The notes beneath the pieces were generated by a model, which was not told the origin of the DNA, did no database searches, and saw only the letters and a list, made by a program, of their open reading frames with translations. From a virus, in IMG/VR virus record IMGVR_UViG_3300025508_000006, positions 1 through 64,000 of that record: a stretch of DNA of 64,000 nt; one strand, given 5' to 3'. Positions 1 through 7,888 of this stretch are shown piece after piece (the first letter of the stretch is position 1; every line of letters starts with the position of its first letter). The translations under genes were made by a program, and so were the position numbers.

Positions 1-140
1 ACCACACTATCGAGTATGCTACTCCGATTAAGTTCACTGAGAAGACCGACATTGATGTTCGTGCTATTGGTGCCTCTAACGGTGTTATATCGGTGTCGTT
101 TGATTTAGTCCATGTTGAAAATAGTGTACTTAACTCATAA
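1..140 (+). CDS. C-terminal end of a truncated structural-type protein
   Basis: Frame 3 is open from the window edge to a TAA at 138-140 and gives about 45 residues, ending in ISVSFDLVHVEN...NS. Alternating hydrophobic residues suggest a beta-rich C-terminal domain, as in tail or fibre proteins of T4-like marine phages. The start lies outside the window, so no function can be assigned. The gene ends just before a strong promoter, which marks the boundary between this unit and the cargo operon that follows. Confidence 0.55.
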   Translation, partial: HTIEYATPIKFTEKTDIDVRAIGASNGVISVSFDLVHVENSVLNS

Positions 141-147
141 TAAAAGG

Positions 148-175
148 TTGACAACCAGCACCAGTATGTTATAAT
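148..175 (+). promoter_or_regulatory. sigma70-type promoter, perfect -35 and -10
   Basis: TTGACA at 148-153 and TATAAT at 170-175 are separated by 16 bp, in the short gap between the truncated gene and the 208 gene. It should drive the 208-9023 operon. The same TTGAC...TATAATAG layout recurs upstream of nrdA, thyX and other operons in this window. Confidence 0.85.
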
Positions 176-207
176 AGCATATTACTTACTAGAACTAAGA
201 GAGAAAT

Positions 208-504
208 ATGAAGTCATTTAAGACACATCTCGAAGAATCCGCCAAAGTAAAGTGGATTAAAGTTGCTGACGGATACGCGAATAAAAAGATGGTGTACAAA
301 CACGTAACTTCTGATCGTATGTATGAAATACGTTTATCTGGTGCTGATTCTATGAAATTTAATAAAGATGGCAGTCAGAAAGTGTTGCCTACAGTCTTTG
401 ATAAGCATCCAGCAACATATAGTCCAAGATATCCTGTTACCGGATATAAGAATGTTGCTACAGCGAAAGCAGAAGTTGAGAGATGGATTGCCGATCATGA
501 ATAA
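208..504 (+). CDS. small probable head-cargo protein with capsid-targeting-like N-terminus
   Basis: This 98-residue protein starts MKSFKTHLEES, which matches the pattern of T4 internal-protein capsid-targeting peptides (T4 IPs start MKTYQEFIAEA and are cut by prohead protease gp21 after L/I-x-E). Here the predicted cut is after Glu10. The remainder is a compact basic/aromatic domain that I do not recognise. An AGAGAG ribosome site lies just upstream of the ATG. The gene is first in its operon, directly after the 148 promoter, and its stop overlaps the start of the ligase-like gene, so translation is probably coupled. The cargo role is inferred from the N-terminus alone. Confidence 0.7.
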   Translation: MKSFKTHLEESAKVKWIKVADGYANKKMVYKHVTSDRMYEIRLSGADSMKFNKDGSQKVLPTVFDKHPATYSPRYPVTGYKNVATAKAEVERWIADHE

Positions 505-1726
505 TTTTAACGAGTTCATTACAGAAGCGGCACAAAAGAACACCCATATGACTCACATCGAAGATAAGGTGATCTACGGTGGTGCTGATGGAACTCGTCA
601 AGCAATCAATGCTCTTCGTGAGTTAAGAGATATGCTTGGCGGTAAGAAAGAAGGTTCTGTATCAGTCAAGTGGGACGGTGCACCAGCAGTATTTGCCGGT
701 ACTGATCCCTCTGACGGTAAGTTCTTTGTTGCTAAGAAAGGCATCTTCAATAAGAATCCAAAGATATACAAGACTGATGCTGACATCGATGACGATACGT
801 CTGGCGATCTCAATGACAAACTAAAACTTGCATTGAAGTATTTACCTGAACTTGGTATTAAAGGAGTCATTCAAGGTGACTTTCTATACAAGCGTTCTGA
901 ATTAAAGAAGAAGAAGATCGGCACAGAATCGTATCTCACCTTTCACCCTAACACAATCGTGTATGCAGTACCCGTAAAACAATCTAAAGAACTACTTGCT
1001 TCTAAAATCGGCATTGTATGGCACACTACATATACAGGTAGTTCTTTTGAAACTATGAGCGCATCATACGGTGTTGATGTAAACAAACTGAAGAAGTCAA
1101 CTAATGTCTGGTCACAGGACGCTATCTTGCGTGATGTGTCTAATGCAACGATGACTAAAAAAGAAACGGATGAAGTAAATGAAACTCTATCACAAATTGG
1201 CAAACTTTTTAACCAAATCTCTGGAAGCACTCTTCGCGTATTATCCGCCAACCCAGGACTTGCAGGTACTATCGAAACCTTTAATAACACCTACGTTAGA
1301 CGAGGAGAAGTCATCGGAGACTCCAAAAAGCACGCCGAAAAACTCATCGCCTACATCAACCAAAAGTACCAAAAAGAAATCGACAAGCGTAGCACCGAAA
1401 AAGGCAAAGGCGCCCAAAAAGCGAAGCGCGACGAAATCCTCAAGTTCTTCAGCAAAGAAAACAAAATAAGTCTCATTAAGATGTTTGAATTGCAGAAATT
1501 GATTGTTTTAGTTAAATTAAAACTTATAAATAACCTTAATAGATTAAGTAATATTGGTGCGTTTGTTAAAACTAAGAACGGATACAAGACTACTGGTCAA
1601 GAAGGTTATGTTGCAATAGACACACTTGGTGGTGATGCGGTGAAACTAGTTGATCGTATGGAGTTTTCATACAACAACTTTTCACCTGATATATTAAAAG
1701 GATGGGATAAACCAAAGGGTAAATAA
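497..1726 (+). CDS. ligase-like nucleotidyltransferase with capsid-targeting-like N-terminus
   Basis: The 409-residue protein starts MNNFNEFITEA, with a T4-type targeting peptide and a predicted gp21 cut after Glu10. Around residues 50-60 the sequence SVKWDGAPAVF contains K-x-D-G, motif I of the DNA/RNA ligase and mRNA-capping nucleotidyltransferase superfamily. GVIQGDFLY fits a motif III position, and near the C-terminus GQEGYVAID (EGxV, motif IV) is followed by AVKLVDR (motif V-like). It belongs to a family common in T4-like marine and Vibrio phages, usually annotated as hypothetical. I chose the ATG at 497 rather than upstream starts because it gives the targeting peptide and overlaps the previous stop in the style of this genome. 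Ligase fold is well supported; the substrate (RNA or DNA) is unknown. Confidence 0.75.
   Translation: MNNFNEFITEAAQKNTHMTHIEDKVIYGGADGTRQAINALRELRDMLGGKKEGSVSVKWDGAPAVFAGTDPSDGKFFVAKKGIFNKNPKIYKTDADIDDDTSGDLNDKLKLALKYLPELGIKGVIQGDFLYKRSELKKKKIGTESYLTFHPNTIVYAVPVKQSKELLASKIGIVWHTTYTGSSFETMSASYGVDVNKLKKSTNVWSQDAILRDVSNATMTKKETDEVNETLSQIGKLFNQISGSTLRVLSANPGLAGTIETFNNTYVRRGEVIGDSKKHAEKLIAYINQKYQKEIDKRSTEKGKGAQKAKRDEILKFFSKENKISLIKMFELQKLIVLVKLKLINNLNRLSNIGAFVKTKNGYKTTGQEGYVAIDTLGGDAVKLVDRMEFSYNNFSPDILKGWDKPKGK
1525..1532 (+). promoter_or_regulatory. possible intragenic T4-type late promoter
   Basis: TATAAATA lies inside the ligase-like gene, about 195 bp upstream of the 1728 gene. A 17-base string around it (1522-1538) is identical to the one around the late promoter at 41142-41149, which makes chance less likely. 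It would drive late expression of the 1728 basic protein and the genes after it. Confidence 0.45.
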
Positions 1727-1727
1727 G

Positions 1728-2192
1728 ATGGCAGATAAACCATTATCGTTTAAAGATTTCTTATCGGTCGACTACACTCAGACGGGTGACGGTCAATTGG
1801 CGAAGAATGCAAAGAAACGCAAAACAGATGACGTTACCGGAAACACCGGTGAAGGCACTGACGAAGCACTCGACTTTCAACAGAGACGTGCTCGTGGTCG
1901 CTCAATGAAAAAGAACAAAGCAAAGATAGCGATGGGTCGTAGACGTGCCGCTAAGAAAACTGCTAGTCAAGACGTTCTTAAAAAACGTGCCCGCAAAGGC
2001 GCGATAAGTCAACTATTCAAAAAATTCTCTAAGGGTGTATCGAAATCGGACATCCCTGCTTCACGCCGTCAAGAGATCGAGAAGCGTATCGAGAAAATGA
2101 AATCAAAAGTAGATATGATTGCTCGAAAGAACTTACCTGCTATTCGTAAATTAGAGAAAGATCGACGGTCTGGTGGTAATAAAACAAAATGA
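1728..2192 (+). CDS. very basic, probable DNA-associated internal protein
   Basis: The protein has 154 residues and is extremely rich in Lys and Arg (for example RRARGRSMKKNKAKIAMGRR), with a helical C-terminal half containing SRRQEIEKRIEKMKSK. Proteins of this type are widespread in T4-like marine phages next to the same neighbours, and their charge suggests DNA or RNA binding or packaging with the genome. The N-terminus MADKPLSFKDFLSVDY resembles the targeting peptides of neighbouring genes (SFKDFL) but lacks the Glu expected at the gp21 cleavage site. Its stop overlaps the ATG at 2189. Function is inferred from composition and context only. Confidence 0.7.
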   Translation: MADKPLSFKDFLSVDYTQTGDGQLAKNAKKRKTDDVTGNTGEGTDEALDFQQRRARGRSMKKNKAKIAMGRRRAAKKTASQDVLKKRARKGAISQLFKKFSKGVSKSDIPASRRQEIEKRIEKMKSKVDMIARKNLPAIRKLEKDRRSGGNKTK

Positions 2193-3436
2193 TTCCTTCA
2201 TTTAAACAGTATCTCGTAGAAGAGAACCGTGAAGTGTTCTTCACATTCGGTCGTATGAATCCTCCTACGATCGGACACGGCAAACTACTGTCAGTACTAT
2301 CTACTAAAGCAGGCAAGAATCCCTGGTTCGCTTATGTCTCACAATCACAAAACGCAAAGAAAGATCCCTTAACCTACGATCAGAAAGTGAAGCACGTTCG
2401 CAAGATGTTTCCTAAGTTTGGTCGTAATGTAATGCTTGATAAGAAAGTACGTACAGTGTTTGATATTGCAGTGATACTATTCGATCAAGGATTCAATCGC
2501 ATTACAATGGTTGTTGGTTCTGACCGTGTAACAGAATTTAAGACTCTCCTTGACAAGTACAATGGTGAGAAAGCACGACACGGTTTCTATAACTTCGAAA
2601 AGATCATGGTTGTATCTGCGGGTGAACGTGATCCTGATGCCGAAGGTGTTGAAGGTATGTCTGCATCTAAGCAACGCGAGAATGCCAAGAACAATGATTT
2701 CACATCATTCTCTCAAGGCGTTCCTAAGACAATGAACACACGAGATGCAAAGCGTCTGTTCAATGATGTACGTGGTGGGATGGGACTCAAAGAAACAACT
2801 ACATTTAGAAACCACATTGAACTTGAATCAGTCTCAGAGACACGAGAGAAATTTGTTCAAGGCGAGTTGTTCAATCTTACTGACAAAGTTATTATCAGCG
2901 AGTCTGGTAAGACAGGATACATTCAAACTATTGGTACTAACTATGTTATCGTAGCATTAGATGAAGGTGGTATTACTCGCCAATGGATCGAATCAGTCGA
3001 GTTAGCAGAAGTTCCTACTACTCAGATGATTGACAAGATTAAATCATCTACTGTATCTAAGAAGCGATATCAGGCAGCACTCAAAATACTAAAAGATGTT
3101 GTCGCTCGTAAGAAGAAAGAAGCGAGTGGTAAACCCATGCGTCACGGTATCGAATACTACGCTGGACAAATCGCTAAACAGTATGATATCAATCCTCGAG
3201 TTCTTGCTACTATGCACGAGACTAATGTTCCTGGATGGGGAACACCAGAAGCAACTAAGAAAGCGAAGAAGTATGTCCCTGGTCAGAATGAAGCGAAGGG
3301 TGACGAAGTTGCCATAGCAAGAGATGTTATCGACCAAGAACTTCAGACAGACAAGATTAAACATGACCGTATTCTTGATCGTGCGAGACTAAACCGCGCT
3401 AGACGCAAGAATAAACTAACAAATCCAAAAGTATAA
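2189..3436 (+). CDS. cytidylyltransferase-fold nucleotidyltransferase with capsid-targeting-like N-terminus
   Basis: The 415-residue protein starts MIPSFKQYLVEEN (predicted gp21 site after Glu11), followed immediately by VFFTFGRMNPPTIGHGKLL. The T-x-G-R-x-N-P-P-T-x-G-H signature is that of the HxGH cytidylyltransferase / NMN-adenylyltransferase superfamily. Around residue 155, GMSASKQRENA corresponds to the family's S-x-x-x-x-R nucleotide-binding motif. The C-terminal half (about residues 200-415) is Lys-rich, with a helical repeat-like region ending in a basic tail. A role in NAD or nucleotide metabolism, or in RNA-end repair, is plausible; the substrate is unknown. It sits between the basic protein and the large polyprotein-like gene. 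Confidence 0.78.
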   Translation: MIPSFKQYLVEENREVFFTFGRMNPPTIGHGKLLSVLSTKAGKNPWFAYVSQSQNAKKDPLTYDQKVKHVRKMFPKFGRNVMLDKKVRTVFDIAVILFDQGFNRITMVVGSDRVTEFKTLLDKYNGEKARHGFYNFEKIMVVSAGERDPDAEGVEGMSASKQRENAKNNDFTSFSQGVPKTMNTRDAKRLFNDVRGGMGLKETTTFRNHIELESVSETREKFVQGELFNLTDKVIISESGKTGYIQTIGTNYVIVALDEGGITRQWIESVELAEVPTTQMIDKIKSSTVSKKRYQAALKILKDVVARKKKEASGKPMRHGIEYYAGQIAKQYDINPRVLATMHETNVPGWGTPEATKKAKKYVPGQNEAKGDEVAIARDVIDQELQTDKIKHDRILDRARLNRARRKNKLTNPKV

Positions 3437-3439
3437 ATA
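3432..3439 (+). promoter_or_regulatory. T4-type late promoter TATAAATA
   Basis: The octamer overlaps the TAA stop (3434-3436) of the nucleotidyltransferase gene and ends 6 bp before the ATG at 3446. T4 late promoters place this octamer at about -13 to -6, so a transcript starting here would have almost no leader before the ATG. Confidence 0.65.
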
Positions 3440-3445
3440 GATTCT

Positions 3446-5587
3446 ATGAAAACATTTAATGCGCTATCAGAAGAAGTAACTCAAAAGCAACTCAATGATG
3501 TTGAGAAGTTTGCGGATCGTATTCTCGCCAAGTTTAATGTAGACATTGAATTTACTCGCCACTTCGCGGATCGTATGAATGATGATCGAAACAAACCCGC
3601 AGTTAGTGTTGCAGAGTTACAGCAGATATTTAAGAAGATTGCAAGAAAGAAAGCGAAGGATATAAAACAGAATCCAGACAGTGAAGCGGTCATAAAGGAT
3701 ATTCAAAAAGACTTGAACTTGCCTGTGGTTATACGTTATAATAGAAACAAAGAAGAGTTTGAGGTTACTACAAAGACTATCATGCGCAAAAAAGATTTTA
3801 AGACTAGCAGTAAAGTAATCACTACAGAGAAAACTTTGACACCTGCTGAGATAAAGAAGCGAGAAGAAATCGCTAAAGCGATCGAGAAGGATTCACCTGG
3901 TATGTCCATGGCAAAGAAGATGGCAATCGCGACCGCGACCGCGAAGCGTGTTGCTGAAGCAAAAAAGATGAAAGACGACCCTTGTTGGAAAGATCACGAG
4001 ATGGTTGGAACTAAAACAAAAAATGGTAAGACAGTACCTAACTGTGTGCCCAAAGAAGATAAAGGAATTGATATGCCCTCGGAGTCAACAAAGGAATACG
4101 GTAAGTCTCAGGCAGCGATTGCTCGTAAGCGTCAACAGGCAGCAATGCGTCCTGGTGAGATGGACAAGTTAAAGCGTCTCAAAGATATGCTCAGGAATGC
4201 TAATAATAAAGTTGGTGTTGTTAAAAAAGAATCTGTTGATGAAGCATTATCTCCATCATACAAAAACAAGTATATCGGTAAAGACAAAGCGTCCTTACAG
4301 AAGACTCGTAACTCTTTCTTGTCTCAGATTGACGATCTCATTAAGTTCAAGAAGAAGACTACCAAGGATTCCGAAGTAGTTAAACTTCAAGATTTGCTCA
4401 AGCAAGTTGACCATGCACTTAAAGGTGTTAAAGAAAGCAAGAAACCAGTATCACAGATGACTCCTGCCGAGAAGAAAGCAGATGCAGAGAGACGTAAAGA
4501 ATACAAGGCGTATCAAAAGTCAAAGCGTGAGTCAATTGAAGAAGCGGTTGAAGATTGGACAGTCACCGTTACAAAACCTGTCAACAAATTAAAGAAAGGT
4601 GCGGCACAAAAAGTTAAAGCACGTTCTGCATTTGAAGCAATTAACAAAGCAGTGAAACTATGGGGCGATCCTGCTCTTAAAGCGGCACCAATGAATTCGT
4701 TTAGTGTTACTAAAGAGTCGGTTGAACTTGAAGAGAAGATGAAAGATAAACCATACGAAAAACAAATCGGTATGGGTGATTCTCGTAGCGAAAAAGAAAT
4801 TCGTGATCAGATTAGTGGTTTGAGCGATGGCACATTAAAGAAATGGGCAAGTAAACCAGCAGGACGTTTTGGTTCTAAGATTGCTAAATTACAAGATAAA
4901 GTGATCGCTGCCGAGATGAAAAAGCGTGGTCTTAAAGAATCTGTCGAAGAAGCGAAAGAACCTTCACTAAAAAGCACAGATTATCCCAAAGGCACTTCTC
5001 AGTCTGCACAGGCATTCAAAGATAGATTCGCCAAAAAGAAGAAAGTACCTGCTCTGAAAAGCACAGATTATCCCAAAGGCACTTCAATGTCTGCAACTGC
5101 TTGGAAGAAAAAGAATGAATTTGTCGAAGCGATTATGGCCAAAGATGCTGTCGAAGAAGCAAGACAAATGAAAGACCCTAAGAAAGACTCTATGGTCACT
5201 AAGAGTGGTAAGACTATCGTAATCGACAAGTCTAAGGAATCAGAGTACCTCAAGAAAGGTTGGACTCTTGCTGAGAATGAGACTGTCGAAGAGTCTAAGA
5301 ACTTCTTTAAGTTTCGCGAGTCGTTGAACGAGAAGTATCAACACTATCATACTACATTCTCTAATGCTGTACAAACTGCTGAGAAGCAAGCAGAGAAGCA
5401 AGGTTATGAAGTCGATCAAGATGATTGGTTCAACAAGATTGCAACTGGTCCTAAGAAACCTTCTGAGGGTAAGACTAATAGTTATATCATTAAGTTGTTG
5501 AAGAATGGTAAACCTACGAAGAAGACATTAGCAATACAAGTCTTCAATATGGGTAAGAAGTACGAACTTAATATGTACATCTCATAA
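3446..5587 (+). CDS. large modular Lys-rich internal (polyprotein-like) head protein
   Basis: The 713-residue protein starts MKTFNALSEEV, a targeting-like peptide with L-x-E. It is a string of short modules separated by acidic E-S-V-(D/E)-E-A-like spacers (near residues 263, 363, 430, 500 and 570). Modules include an N-terminal FTRHFADRMNDDRN domain, a Cys-containing DDPCWKDHEMVGTK segment, a SLQKTRNSFLSQIDDL helical module, two copies of LKSTDYPKGTS, and a C-terminal domain with KQGYEVDQDDWFNKIATGP and NSYIIKLLKNGKPTKK. Such assemblies occur in other T4-like marine phages without known function. The repeated acidic spacers, some fitting (L/I)-x-E, suggest processing by the prohead protease; this is inference. 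It is preceded by a late promoter and followed by an overlapping start at 5587. Confidence 0.7.
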   Translation: MKTFNALSEEVTQKQLNDVEKFADRILAKFNVDIEFTRHFADRMNDDRNKPAVSVAELQQIFKKIARKKAKDIKQNPDSEAVIKDIQKDLNLPVVIRYNRNKEEFEVTTKTIMRKKDFKTSSKVITTEKTLTPAEIKKREEIAKAIEKDSPGMSMAKKMAIATATAKRVAEAKKMKDDPCWKDHEMVGTKTKNGKTVPNCVPKEDKGIDMPSESTKEYGKSQAAIARKRQQAAMRPGEMDKLKRLKDMLRNANNKVGVVKKESVDEALSPSYKNKYIGKDKASLQKTRNSFLSQIDDLIKFKKKTTKDSEVVKLQDLLKQVDHALKGVKESKKPVSQMTPAEKKADAERRKEYKAYQKSKRESIEEAVEDWTVTVTKPVNKLKKGAAQKVKARSAFEAINKAVKLWGDPALKAAPMNSFSVTKESVELEEKMKDKPYEKQIGMGDSRSEKEIRDQISGLSDGTLKKWASKPAGRFGSKIAKLQDKVIAAEMKKRGLKESVEEAKEPSLKSTDYPKGTSQSAQAFKDRFAKKKKVPALKSTDYPKGTSMSATAWKKKNEFVEAIMAKDAVEEARQMKDPKKDSMVTKSGKTIVIDKSKESEYLKKGWTLAENETVEESKNFFKFRESLNEKYQHYHTTFSNAVQTAEKQAEKQGYEVDQDDWFNKIATGPKKPSEGKTNSYIIKLLKNGKPTKKTLAIQVFNMGKKYELNMYIS
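4970..5085 (+). repeat. 29-bp direct repeat, 87-bp period, inside the modular head protein
   Basis: The same 29 bases occur at 4970-4998 and 5057-5085, encoding KSTDYPKGTS twice, exactly 29 codons apart. The following residues are similar but not identical (QSAQAF against MSATAW). This indicates an in-frame module duplication. Confidence 0.9.
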
Positions 5588-5919
5588 TGAAAAAGTTTCG
5601 TGATTTCATAAACGAAGATTGCACCTGTGAAGAACTAGAAATCACAGAGGCGGAATATCAGGGTAAATCAGTTACACTAAATAACCCTTTTAGACTGCCT
5701 TCTGGTAATAAGAAGAAGTTTGGCGTATACGTTACCAATAAGAAAGGTAATATAGTTAAAGTTACGTTTGGTGATCCTAACATGGAGATCAAACGAGACG
5801 ACCCCGAGAGACGCAAGTCTTTCAGAGCGCGGCACAATTGTGCTGATAAAAAGGACAAAACCACTCCGGGTTACTGGAGTTGCTACCAATGGAGAGCGTC
5901 TGCGAAAGTAGATAACTAA
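5587..5919 (+). CDS. conserved small protein with capsid-targeting-like N-terminus
   Basis: The 110-residue protein starts MKKFRDFINEDC, with predicted gp21 cleavage after Glu10. The mature part carries KFGVYVTNKKGNIVKVTFG, then GDPNMEIKRDDPERRKSF and RARHNCADKKDKTTPGYW followed by SC. The GDPNM...RRKSFRARHNC...YWSC pattern is a conserved phage and archaeal-type domain that I recognise but cannot assign a function to; the paired Cys residues and His suggest metal binding. The start overlaps the previous stop (TAATG), which indicates coupled expression with the modular head protein. Confidence 0.75.
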   Translation: MKKFRDFINEDCTCEELEITEAEYQGKSVTLNNPFRLPSGNKKKFGVYVTNKKGNIVKVTFGDPNMEIKRDDPERRKSFRARHNCADKKDKTTPGYWSCYQWRASAKVDN

Positions 5920-5924
5920 ATTGT

Positions 5925-6224
5925 ATGGGAAATTTGACTAACGCAGATCGTCTGGGTCGTATAGAAGATAAAATAGATCAGATGTCAGAAGCAATTATCG
6001 CGCTCGCAAGGGTGCAAGAAAAGGTGTCGGATCTGGAAAATCGAAGACAAGAATCGCATGAGCGTATGAATCAGCATTCAAAAAAATTAGACGACATCGA
6101 CACAAAAGTAACAAGGTTGATGGAGAAAGTAAATAATATTCAGATAGTCGGTTTAGCGGCGGGCGGTCTGATAACAACAATAATTTTAGCACTACTAACT
6201 GGGCAGATAGTAATCGGCCAATAA
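5925..6224 (+). CDS. coiled-coil protein with C-terminal membrane anchor (XhlA/holin-like)
   Basis: The protein has 99 residues. Residues 1-75 form heptad-rich coiled coil (RIEDKIDQMSEAI, RMNQHSKKLDDIDTKVTRL). Residues 77-97 (IVGLAAGGLITTIILALLTG) form one strongly hydrophobic transmembrane segment. This architecture is that of XhlA-type or holin-accessory proteins and of some tail-associated membrane proteins. The only endolysin in the window is about 12 kb away at 18658, so a lysis role is possible but not supported by context. No targeting-like N-terminus is present, unlike most of its neighbours. Confidence 0.6.
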   Translation: MGNLTNADRLGRIEDKIDQMSEAIIALARVQEKVSDLENRRQESHERMNQHSKKLDDIDTKVTRLMEKVNNIQIVGLAAGGLITTIILALLTGQIVIGQ

Positions 6225-6243
6225 GATAAACCTGGAGAACAAC

Positions 6244-7272
6244 ATGAACCCCGAGTACATTAAAAGCATCGCCCAACTATGGCAACAAGTGCAAGAAGGC
6301 GAAAAGAAGAAATTAGATCCCGTAGATGATAAAGAGAACGATAAGAAGTTCAAGGATCGCAAAGACAAAGACATTGACAACGATGGCGATGTTGATTCAT
6401 CTGATGAGTTTTTGCACAAGAGACGTAAAGCAATCGATGATAAGATTGATGGCGGTAAGAAACCTGCTAAGGAATCTTGCGGCGATGACGATAAGAAGGT
6501 GAAGAAAGAGTCGGACGAAGATATGACTCCTTGTCCTGATTGCGAAGGTTCTACTGATAATCACAGTCCTGAATGTCCTAAAGCAGACAAAGGTAAAAAA
6601 GAAGTAGAAGAGGGCAAAGTGAAAGATCAAATGGTTGCAGATTCCGAGAAGATGTCTAAGAAAGACTTCATTAAGAAGTACGGAAAAGAAATGGCAGATG
6701 ATCTTTATGAAGCAAAGGAATATTCCTACACTGTTGTTCATGCTAAGAAAGGTAAGGTAGTAGTTACTGCCCCTACTTCATATGATGCGGCACAGAAAGC
6801 GGCAAAGCAATGGAAACTGAAGTCTACTGGTGGTGTTGATGCGTATCTTATGAAAGAATCTAATACTGTTACTCATGCTGACCACGGTTATGGTGAAATT
6901 CTGCAACGTACTGATGAAGGCGTAGATGTTATGTTTGAACATGGCGTTGAAATGGGTATGAGCGAAGCAACTCTGACATTCCTAGAGACTGTTGGCGCTA
7001 CTACACTAGCAAAGAAAGCAACTCAAGTTGCTGGCGGTGGAGAGAAGCATGGCGAAACTCAGTCTAAGGGCGAGAAAGACTTTGCTGATAAGCATGACAA
7101 AGATGATCCTAAGTTAGCGGCAGATGATTCTGCTGGACACGAAGATGCTACTAAAGCAGGACGTGCAGTTAAGTCACAGTCTGGTACTCGCGGCAACGAA
7201 CCTCGTATCGGTGACAAGACTATTGTAAATCCTGTTAAGGGTGCTGTAACTAAAACTACTGGTAAGGAATAA
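6244..7272 (+). CDS. acidic/Lys-rich internal protein with EF-hand-like loop and Cys cluster
   Basis: The protein has 342 residues and starts MNPEYIKSIAQLWQQVQEGE, a conserved opening among marine T4-like head proteins that may itself act as a targeting segment. Residues 43-54 (DIDNDGDVDSSD) fit the 12-residue Ca-binding loop D-x-D-x-D-G-x-V-x-x-x-D with Asp at position 12, as in dockerin loops. A CPDC...HSPEC cluster near residue 97 looks like a small zinc-binding knuckle. A folded module around residues 158-205 (SYTVVHAKKGKVVVTAP) is followed by a low-complexity polar tail. The ATG has a good GGAG site. Function is unknown; a core or cargo protein is likely from context. Confidence 0.65.
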   Translation: MNPEYIKSIAQLWQQVQEGEKKKLDPVDDKENDKKFKDRKDKDIDNDGDVDSSDEFLHKRRKAIDDKIDGGKKPAKESCGDDDKKVKKESDEDMTPCPDCEGSTDNHSPECPKADKGKKEVEEGKVKDQMVADSEKMSKKDFIKKYGKEMADDLYEAKEYSYTVVHAKKGKVVVTAPTSYDAAQKAAKQWKLKSTGGVDAYLMKESNTVTHADHGYGEILQRTDEGVDVMFEHGVEMGMSEATLTFLETVGATTLAKKATQVAGGGEKHGETQSKGEKDFADKHDKDDPKLAADDSAGHEDATKAGRAVKSQSGTRGNEPRIGDKTIVNPVKGAVTKTTGKE

Positions 7273-7276
7273 GATT

Positions 7277-7540
7277 ATGCCTATTAGAGGTCCTAAGAAT
7301 GCTACTCCAACTCCAATCGGTTGGGTTTCACCAAAAGGTGAATTGCTAAAGAGTCAACGTATTACTCCTCAGCAGATCGCAGAGTTTCATGGTGATGTTC
7401 CATCAACTGCAACTCAGTTAAACGAAGCACCTGTTCACCAGACTTCATTGAATTCCATGACTGATGTGGAACTAGAAGTAACTTCACTGCATTATGATAT
7501 TGATTTGTCTTCGGGTCTTACTGAAGAGTTGGAAGATTAA
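7277..7540 (+). CDS. conserved small phage protein, function unknown
   Basis: The 87-residue protein starts MPIRGPKNATPTPIGWVSPK, followed by GELLKSQRITPQQIAEFHG. This N-terminal module is shared by many T4-like marine phage proteins. The C-terminal part (SLNSMTDVELEVTSL) resembles the start of a SAP-like helix-extension-helix but ends early. The gene follows the EF-hand-like protein by 4 bp and its stop is 1 bp before the next ATG, so it belongs to the same operon. Confidence 0.65.
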   Translation: MPIRGPKNATPTPIGWVSPKGELLKSQRITPQQIAEFHGDVPSTATQLNEAPVHQTSLNSMTDVELEVTSLHYDIDLSSGLTEELED

Positions 7541-7541
7541 T

Positions 7542-7859
7542 ATGTCAGAAGAAGATAAACTACTACATCATCCTGCTGATACTAACGGCGACGGTAAAGT
7601 ATCAAAAGAAGAAGAAGCGATGTACTTAGAGTTTAAACGTAAAGAACTCGACGATGCTGATGCAATGCGAGATGCGCAACGTAAGATGGCGTGGTTCGCA
7701 TTGTTCGGTATGTTGCTATATCCCTTTGCTGTTGTACTTGCTTCTATATTGGGTATGGATCAAGCAGGCAAGACTTTAGGTGATATGGCGCCTACTTACT
7801 TTGTATCTGTATCATTAATTGTTGGTGCGTTCTTTGGTACTCAAGCAATGAAGAAATAG
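7542..7859 (+). CDS. EF-hand protein with two membrane segments
   Basis: Starting at the ATG at 7542 gives a 105-residue protein. Residues 13-24 (DTNGDGKVSKEE) are a canonical EF-hand calcium loop with D, N, D, G, V and E in the expected positions. After a charged helix, residues about 48-70 (MAWFALFGMLLYPFAVVLASIL) and 84-100 (TYFVSVSLIVGAFFGTQ) form two transmembrane helices with a short loop. An upstream start would add an unsupported hydrophobic stretch overlapping the previous gene. The protein should sit in the host membrane with its EF-hand domain outside the bilayer. Two-helix topology is compatible with a holin-like role, but there is no direct evidence. Confidence 0.7.
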   Translation: MSEEDKLLHHPADTNGDGKVSKEEEAMYLEFKRKELDDADAMRDAQRKMAWFALFGMLLYPFAVVLASILGMDQAGKTLGDMAPTYFVSVSLIVGAFFGTQAMKK

Positions 7860-7888
7860 AAGTCTATATACTATACAACCTATAGAAT

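Noticed and set aside
368-496. Upstream extension of the ligase-like gene
   Set aside because: It overlaps the 208 gene in another frame and would bury the conserved tag peptide MNNFNEFITE; the ATG at 497 is preferred.
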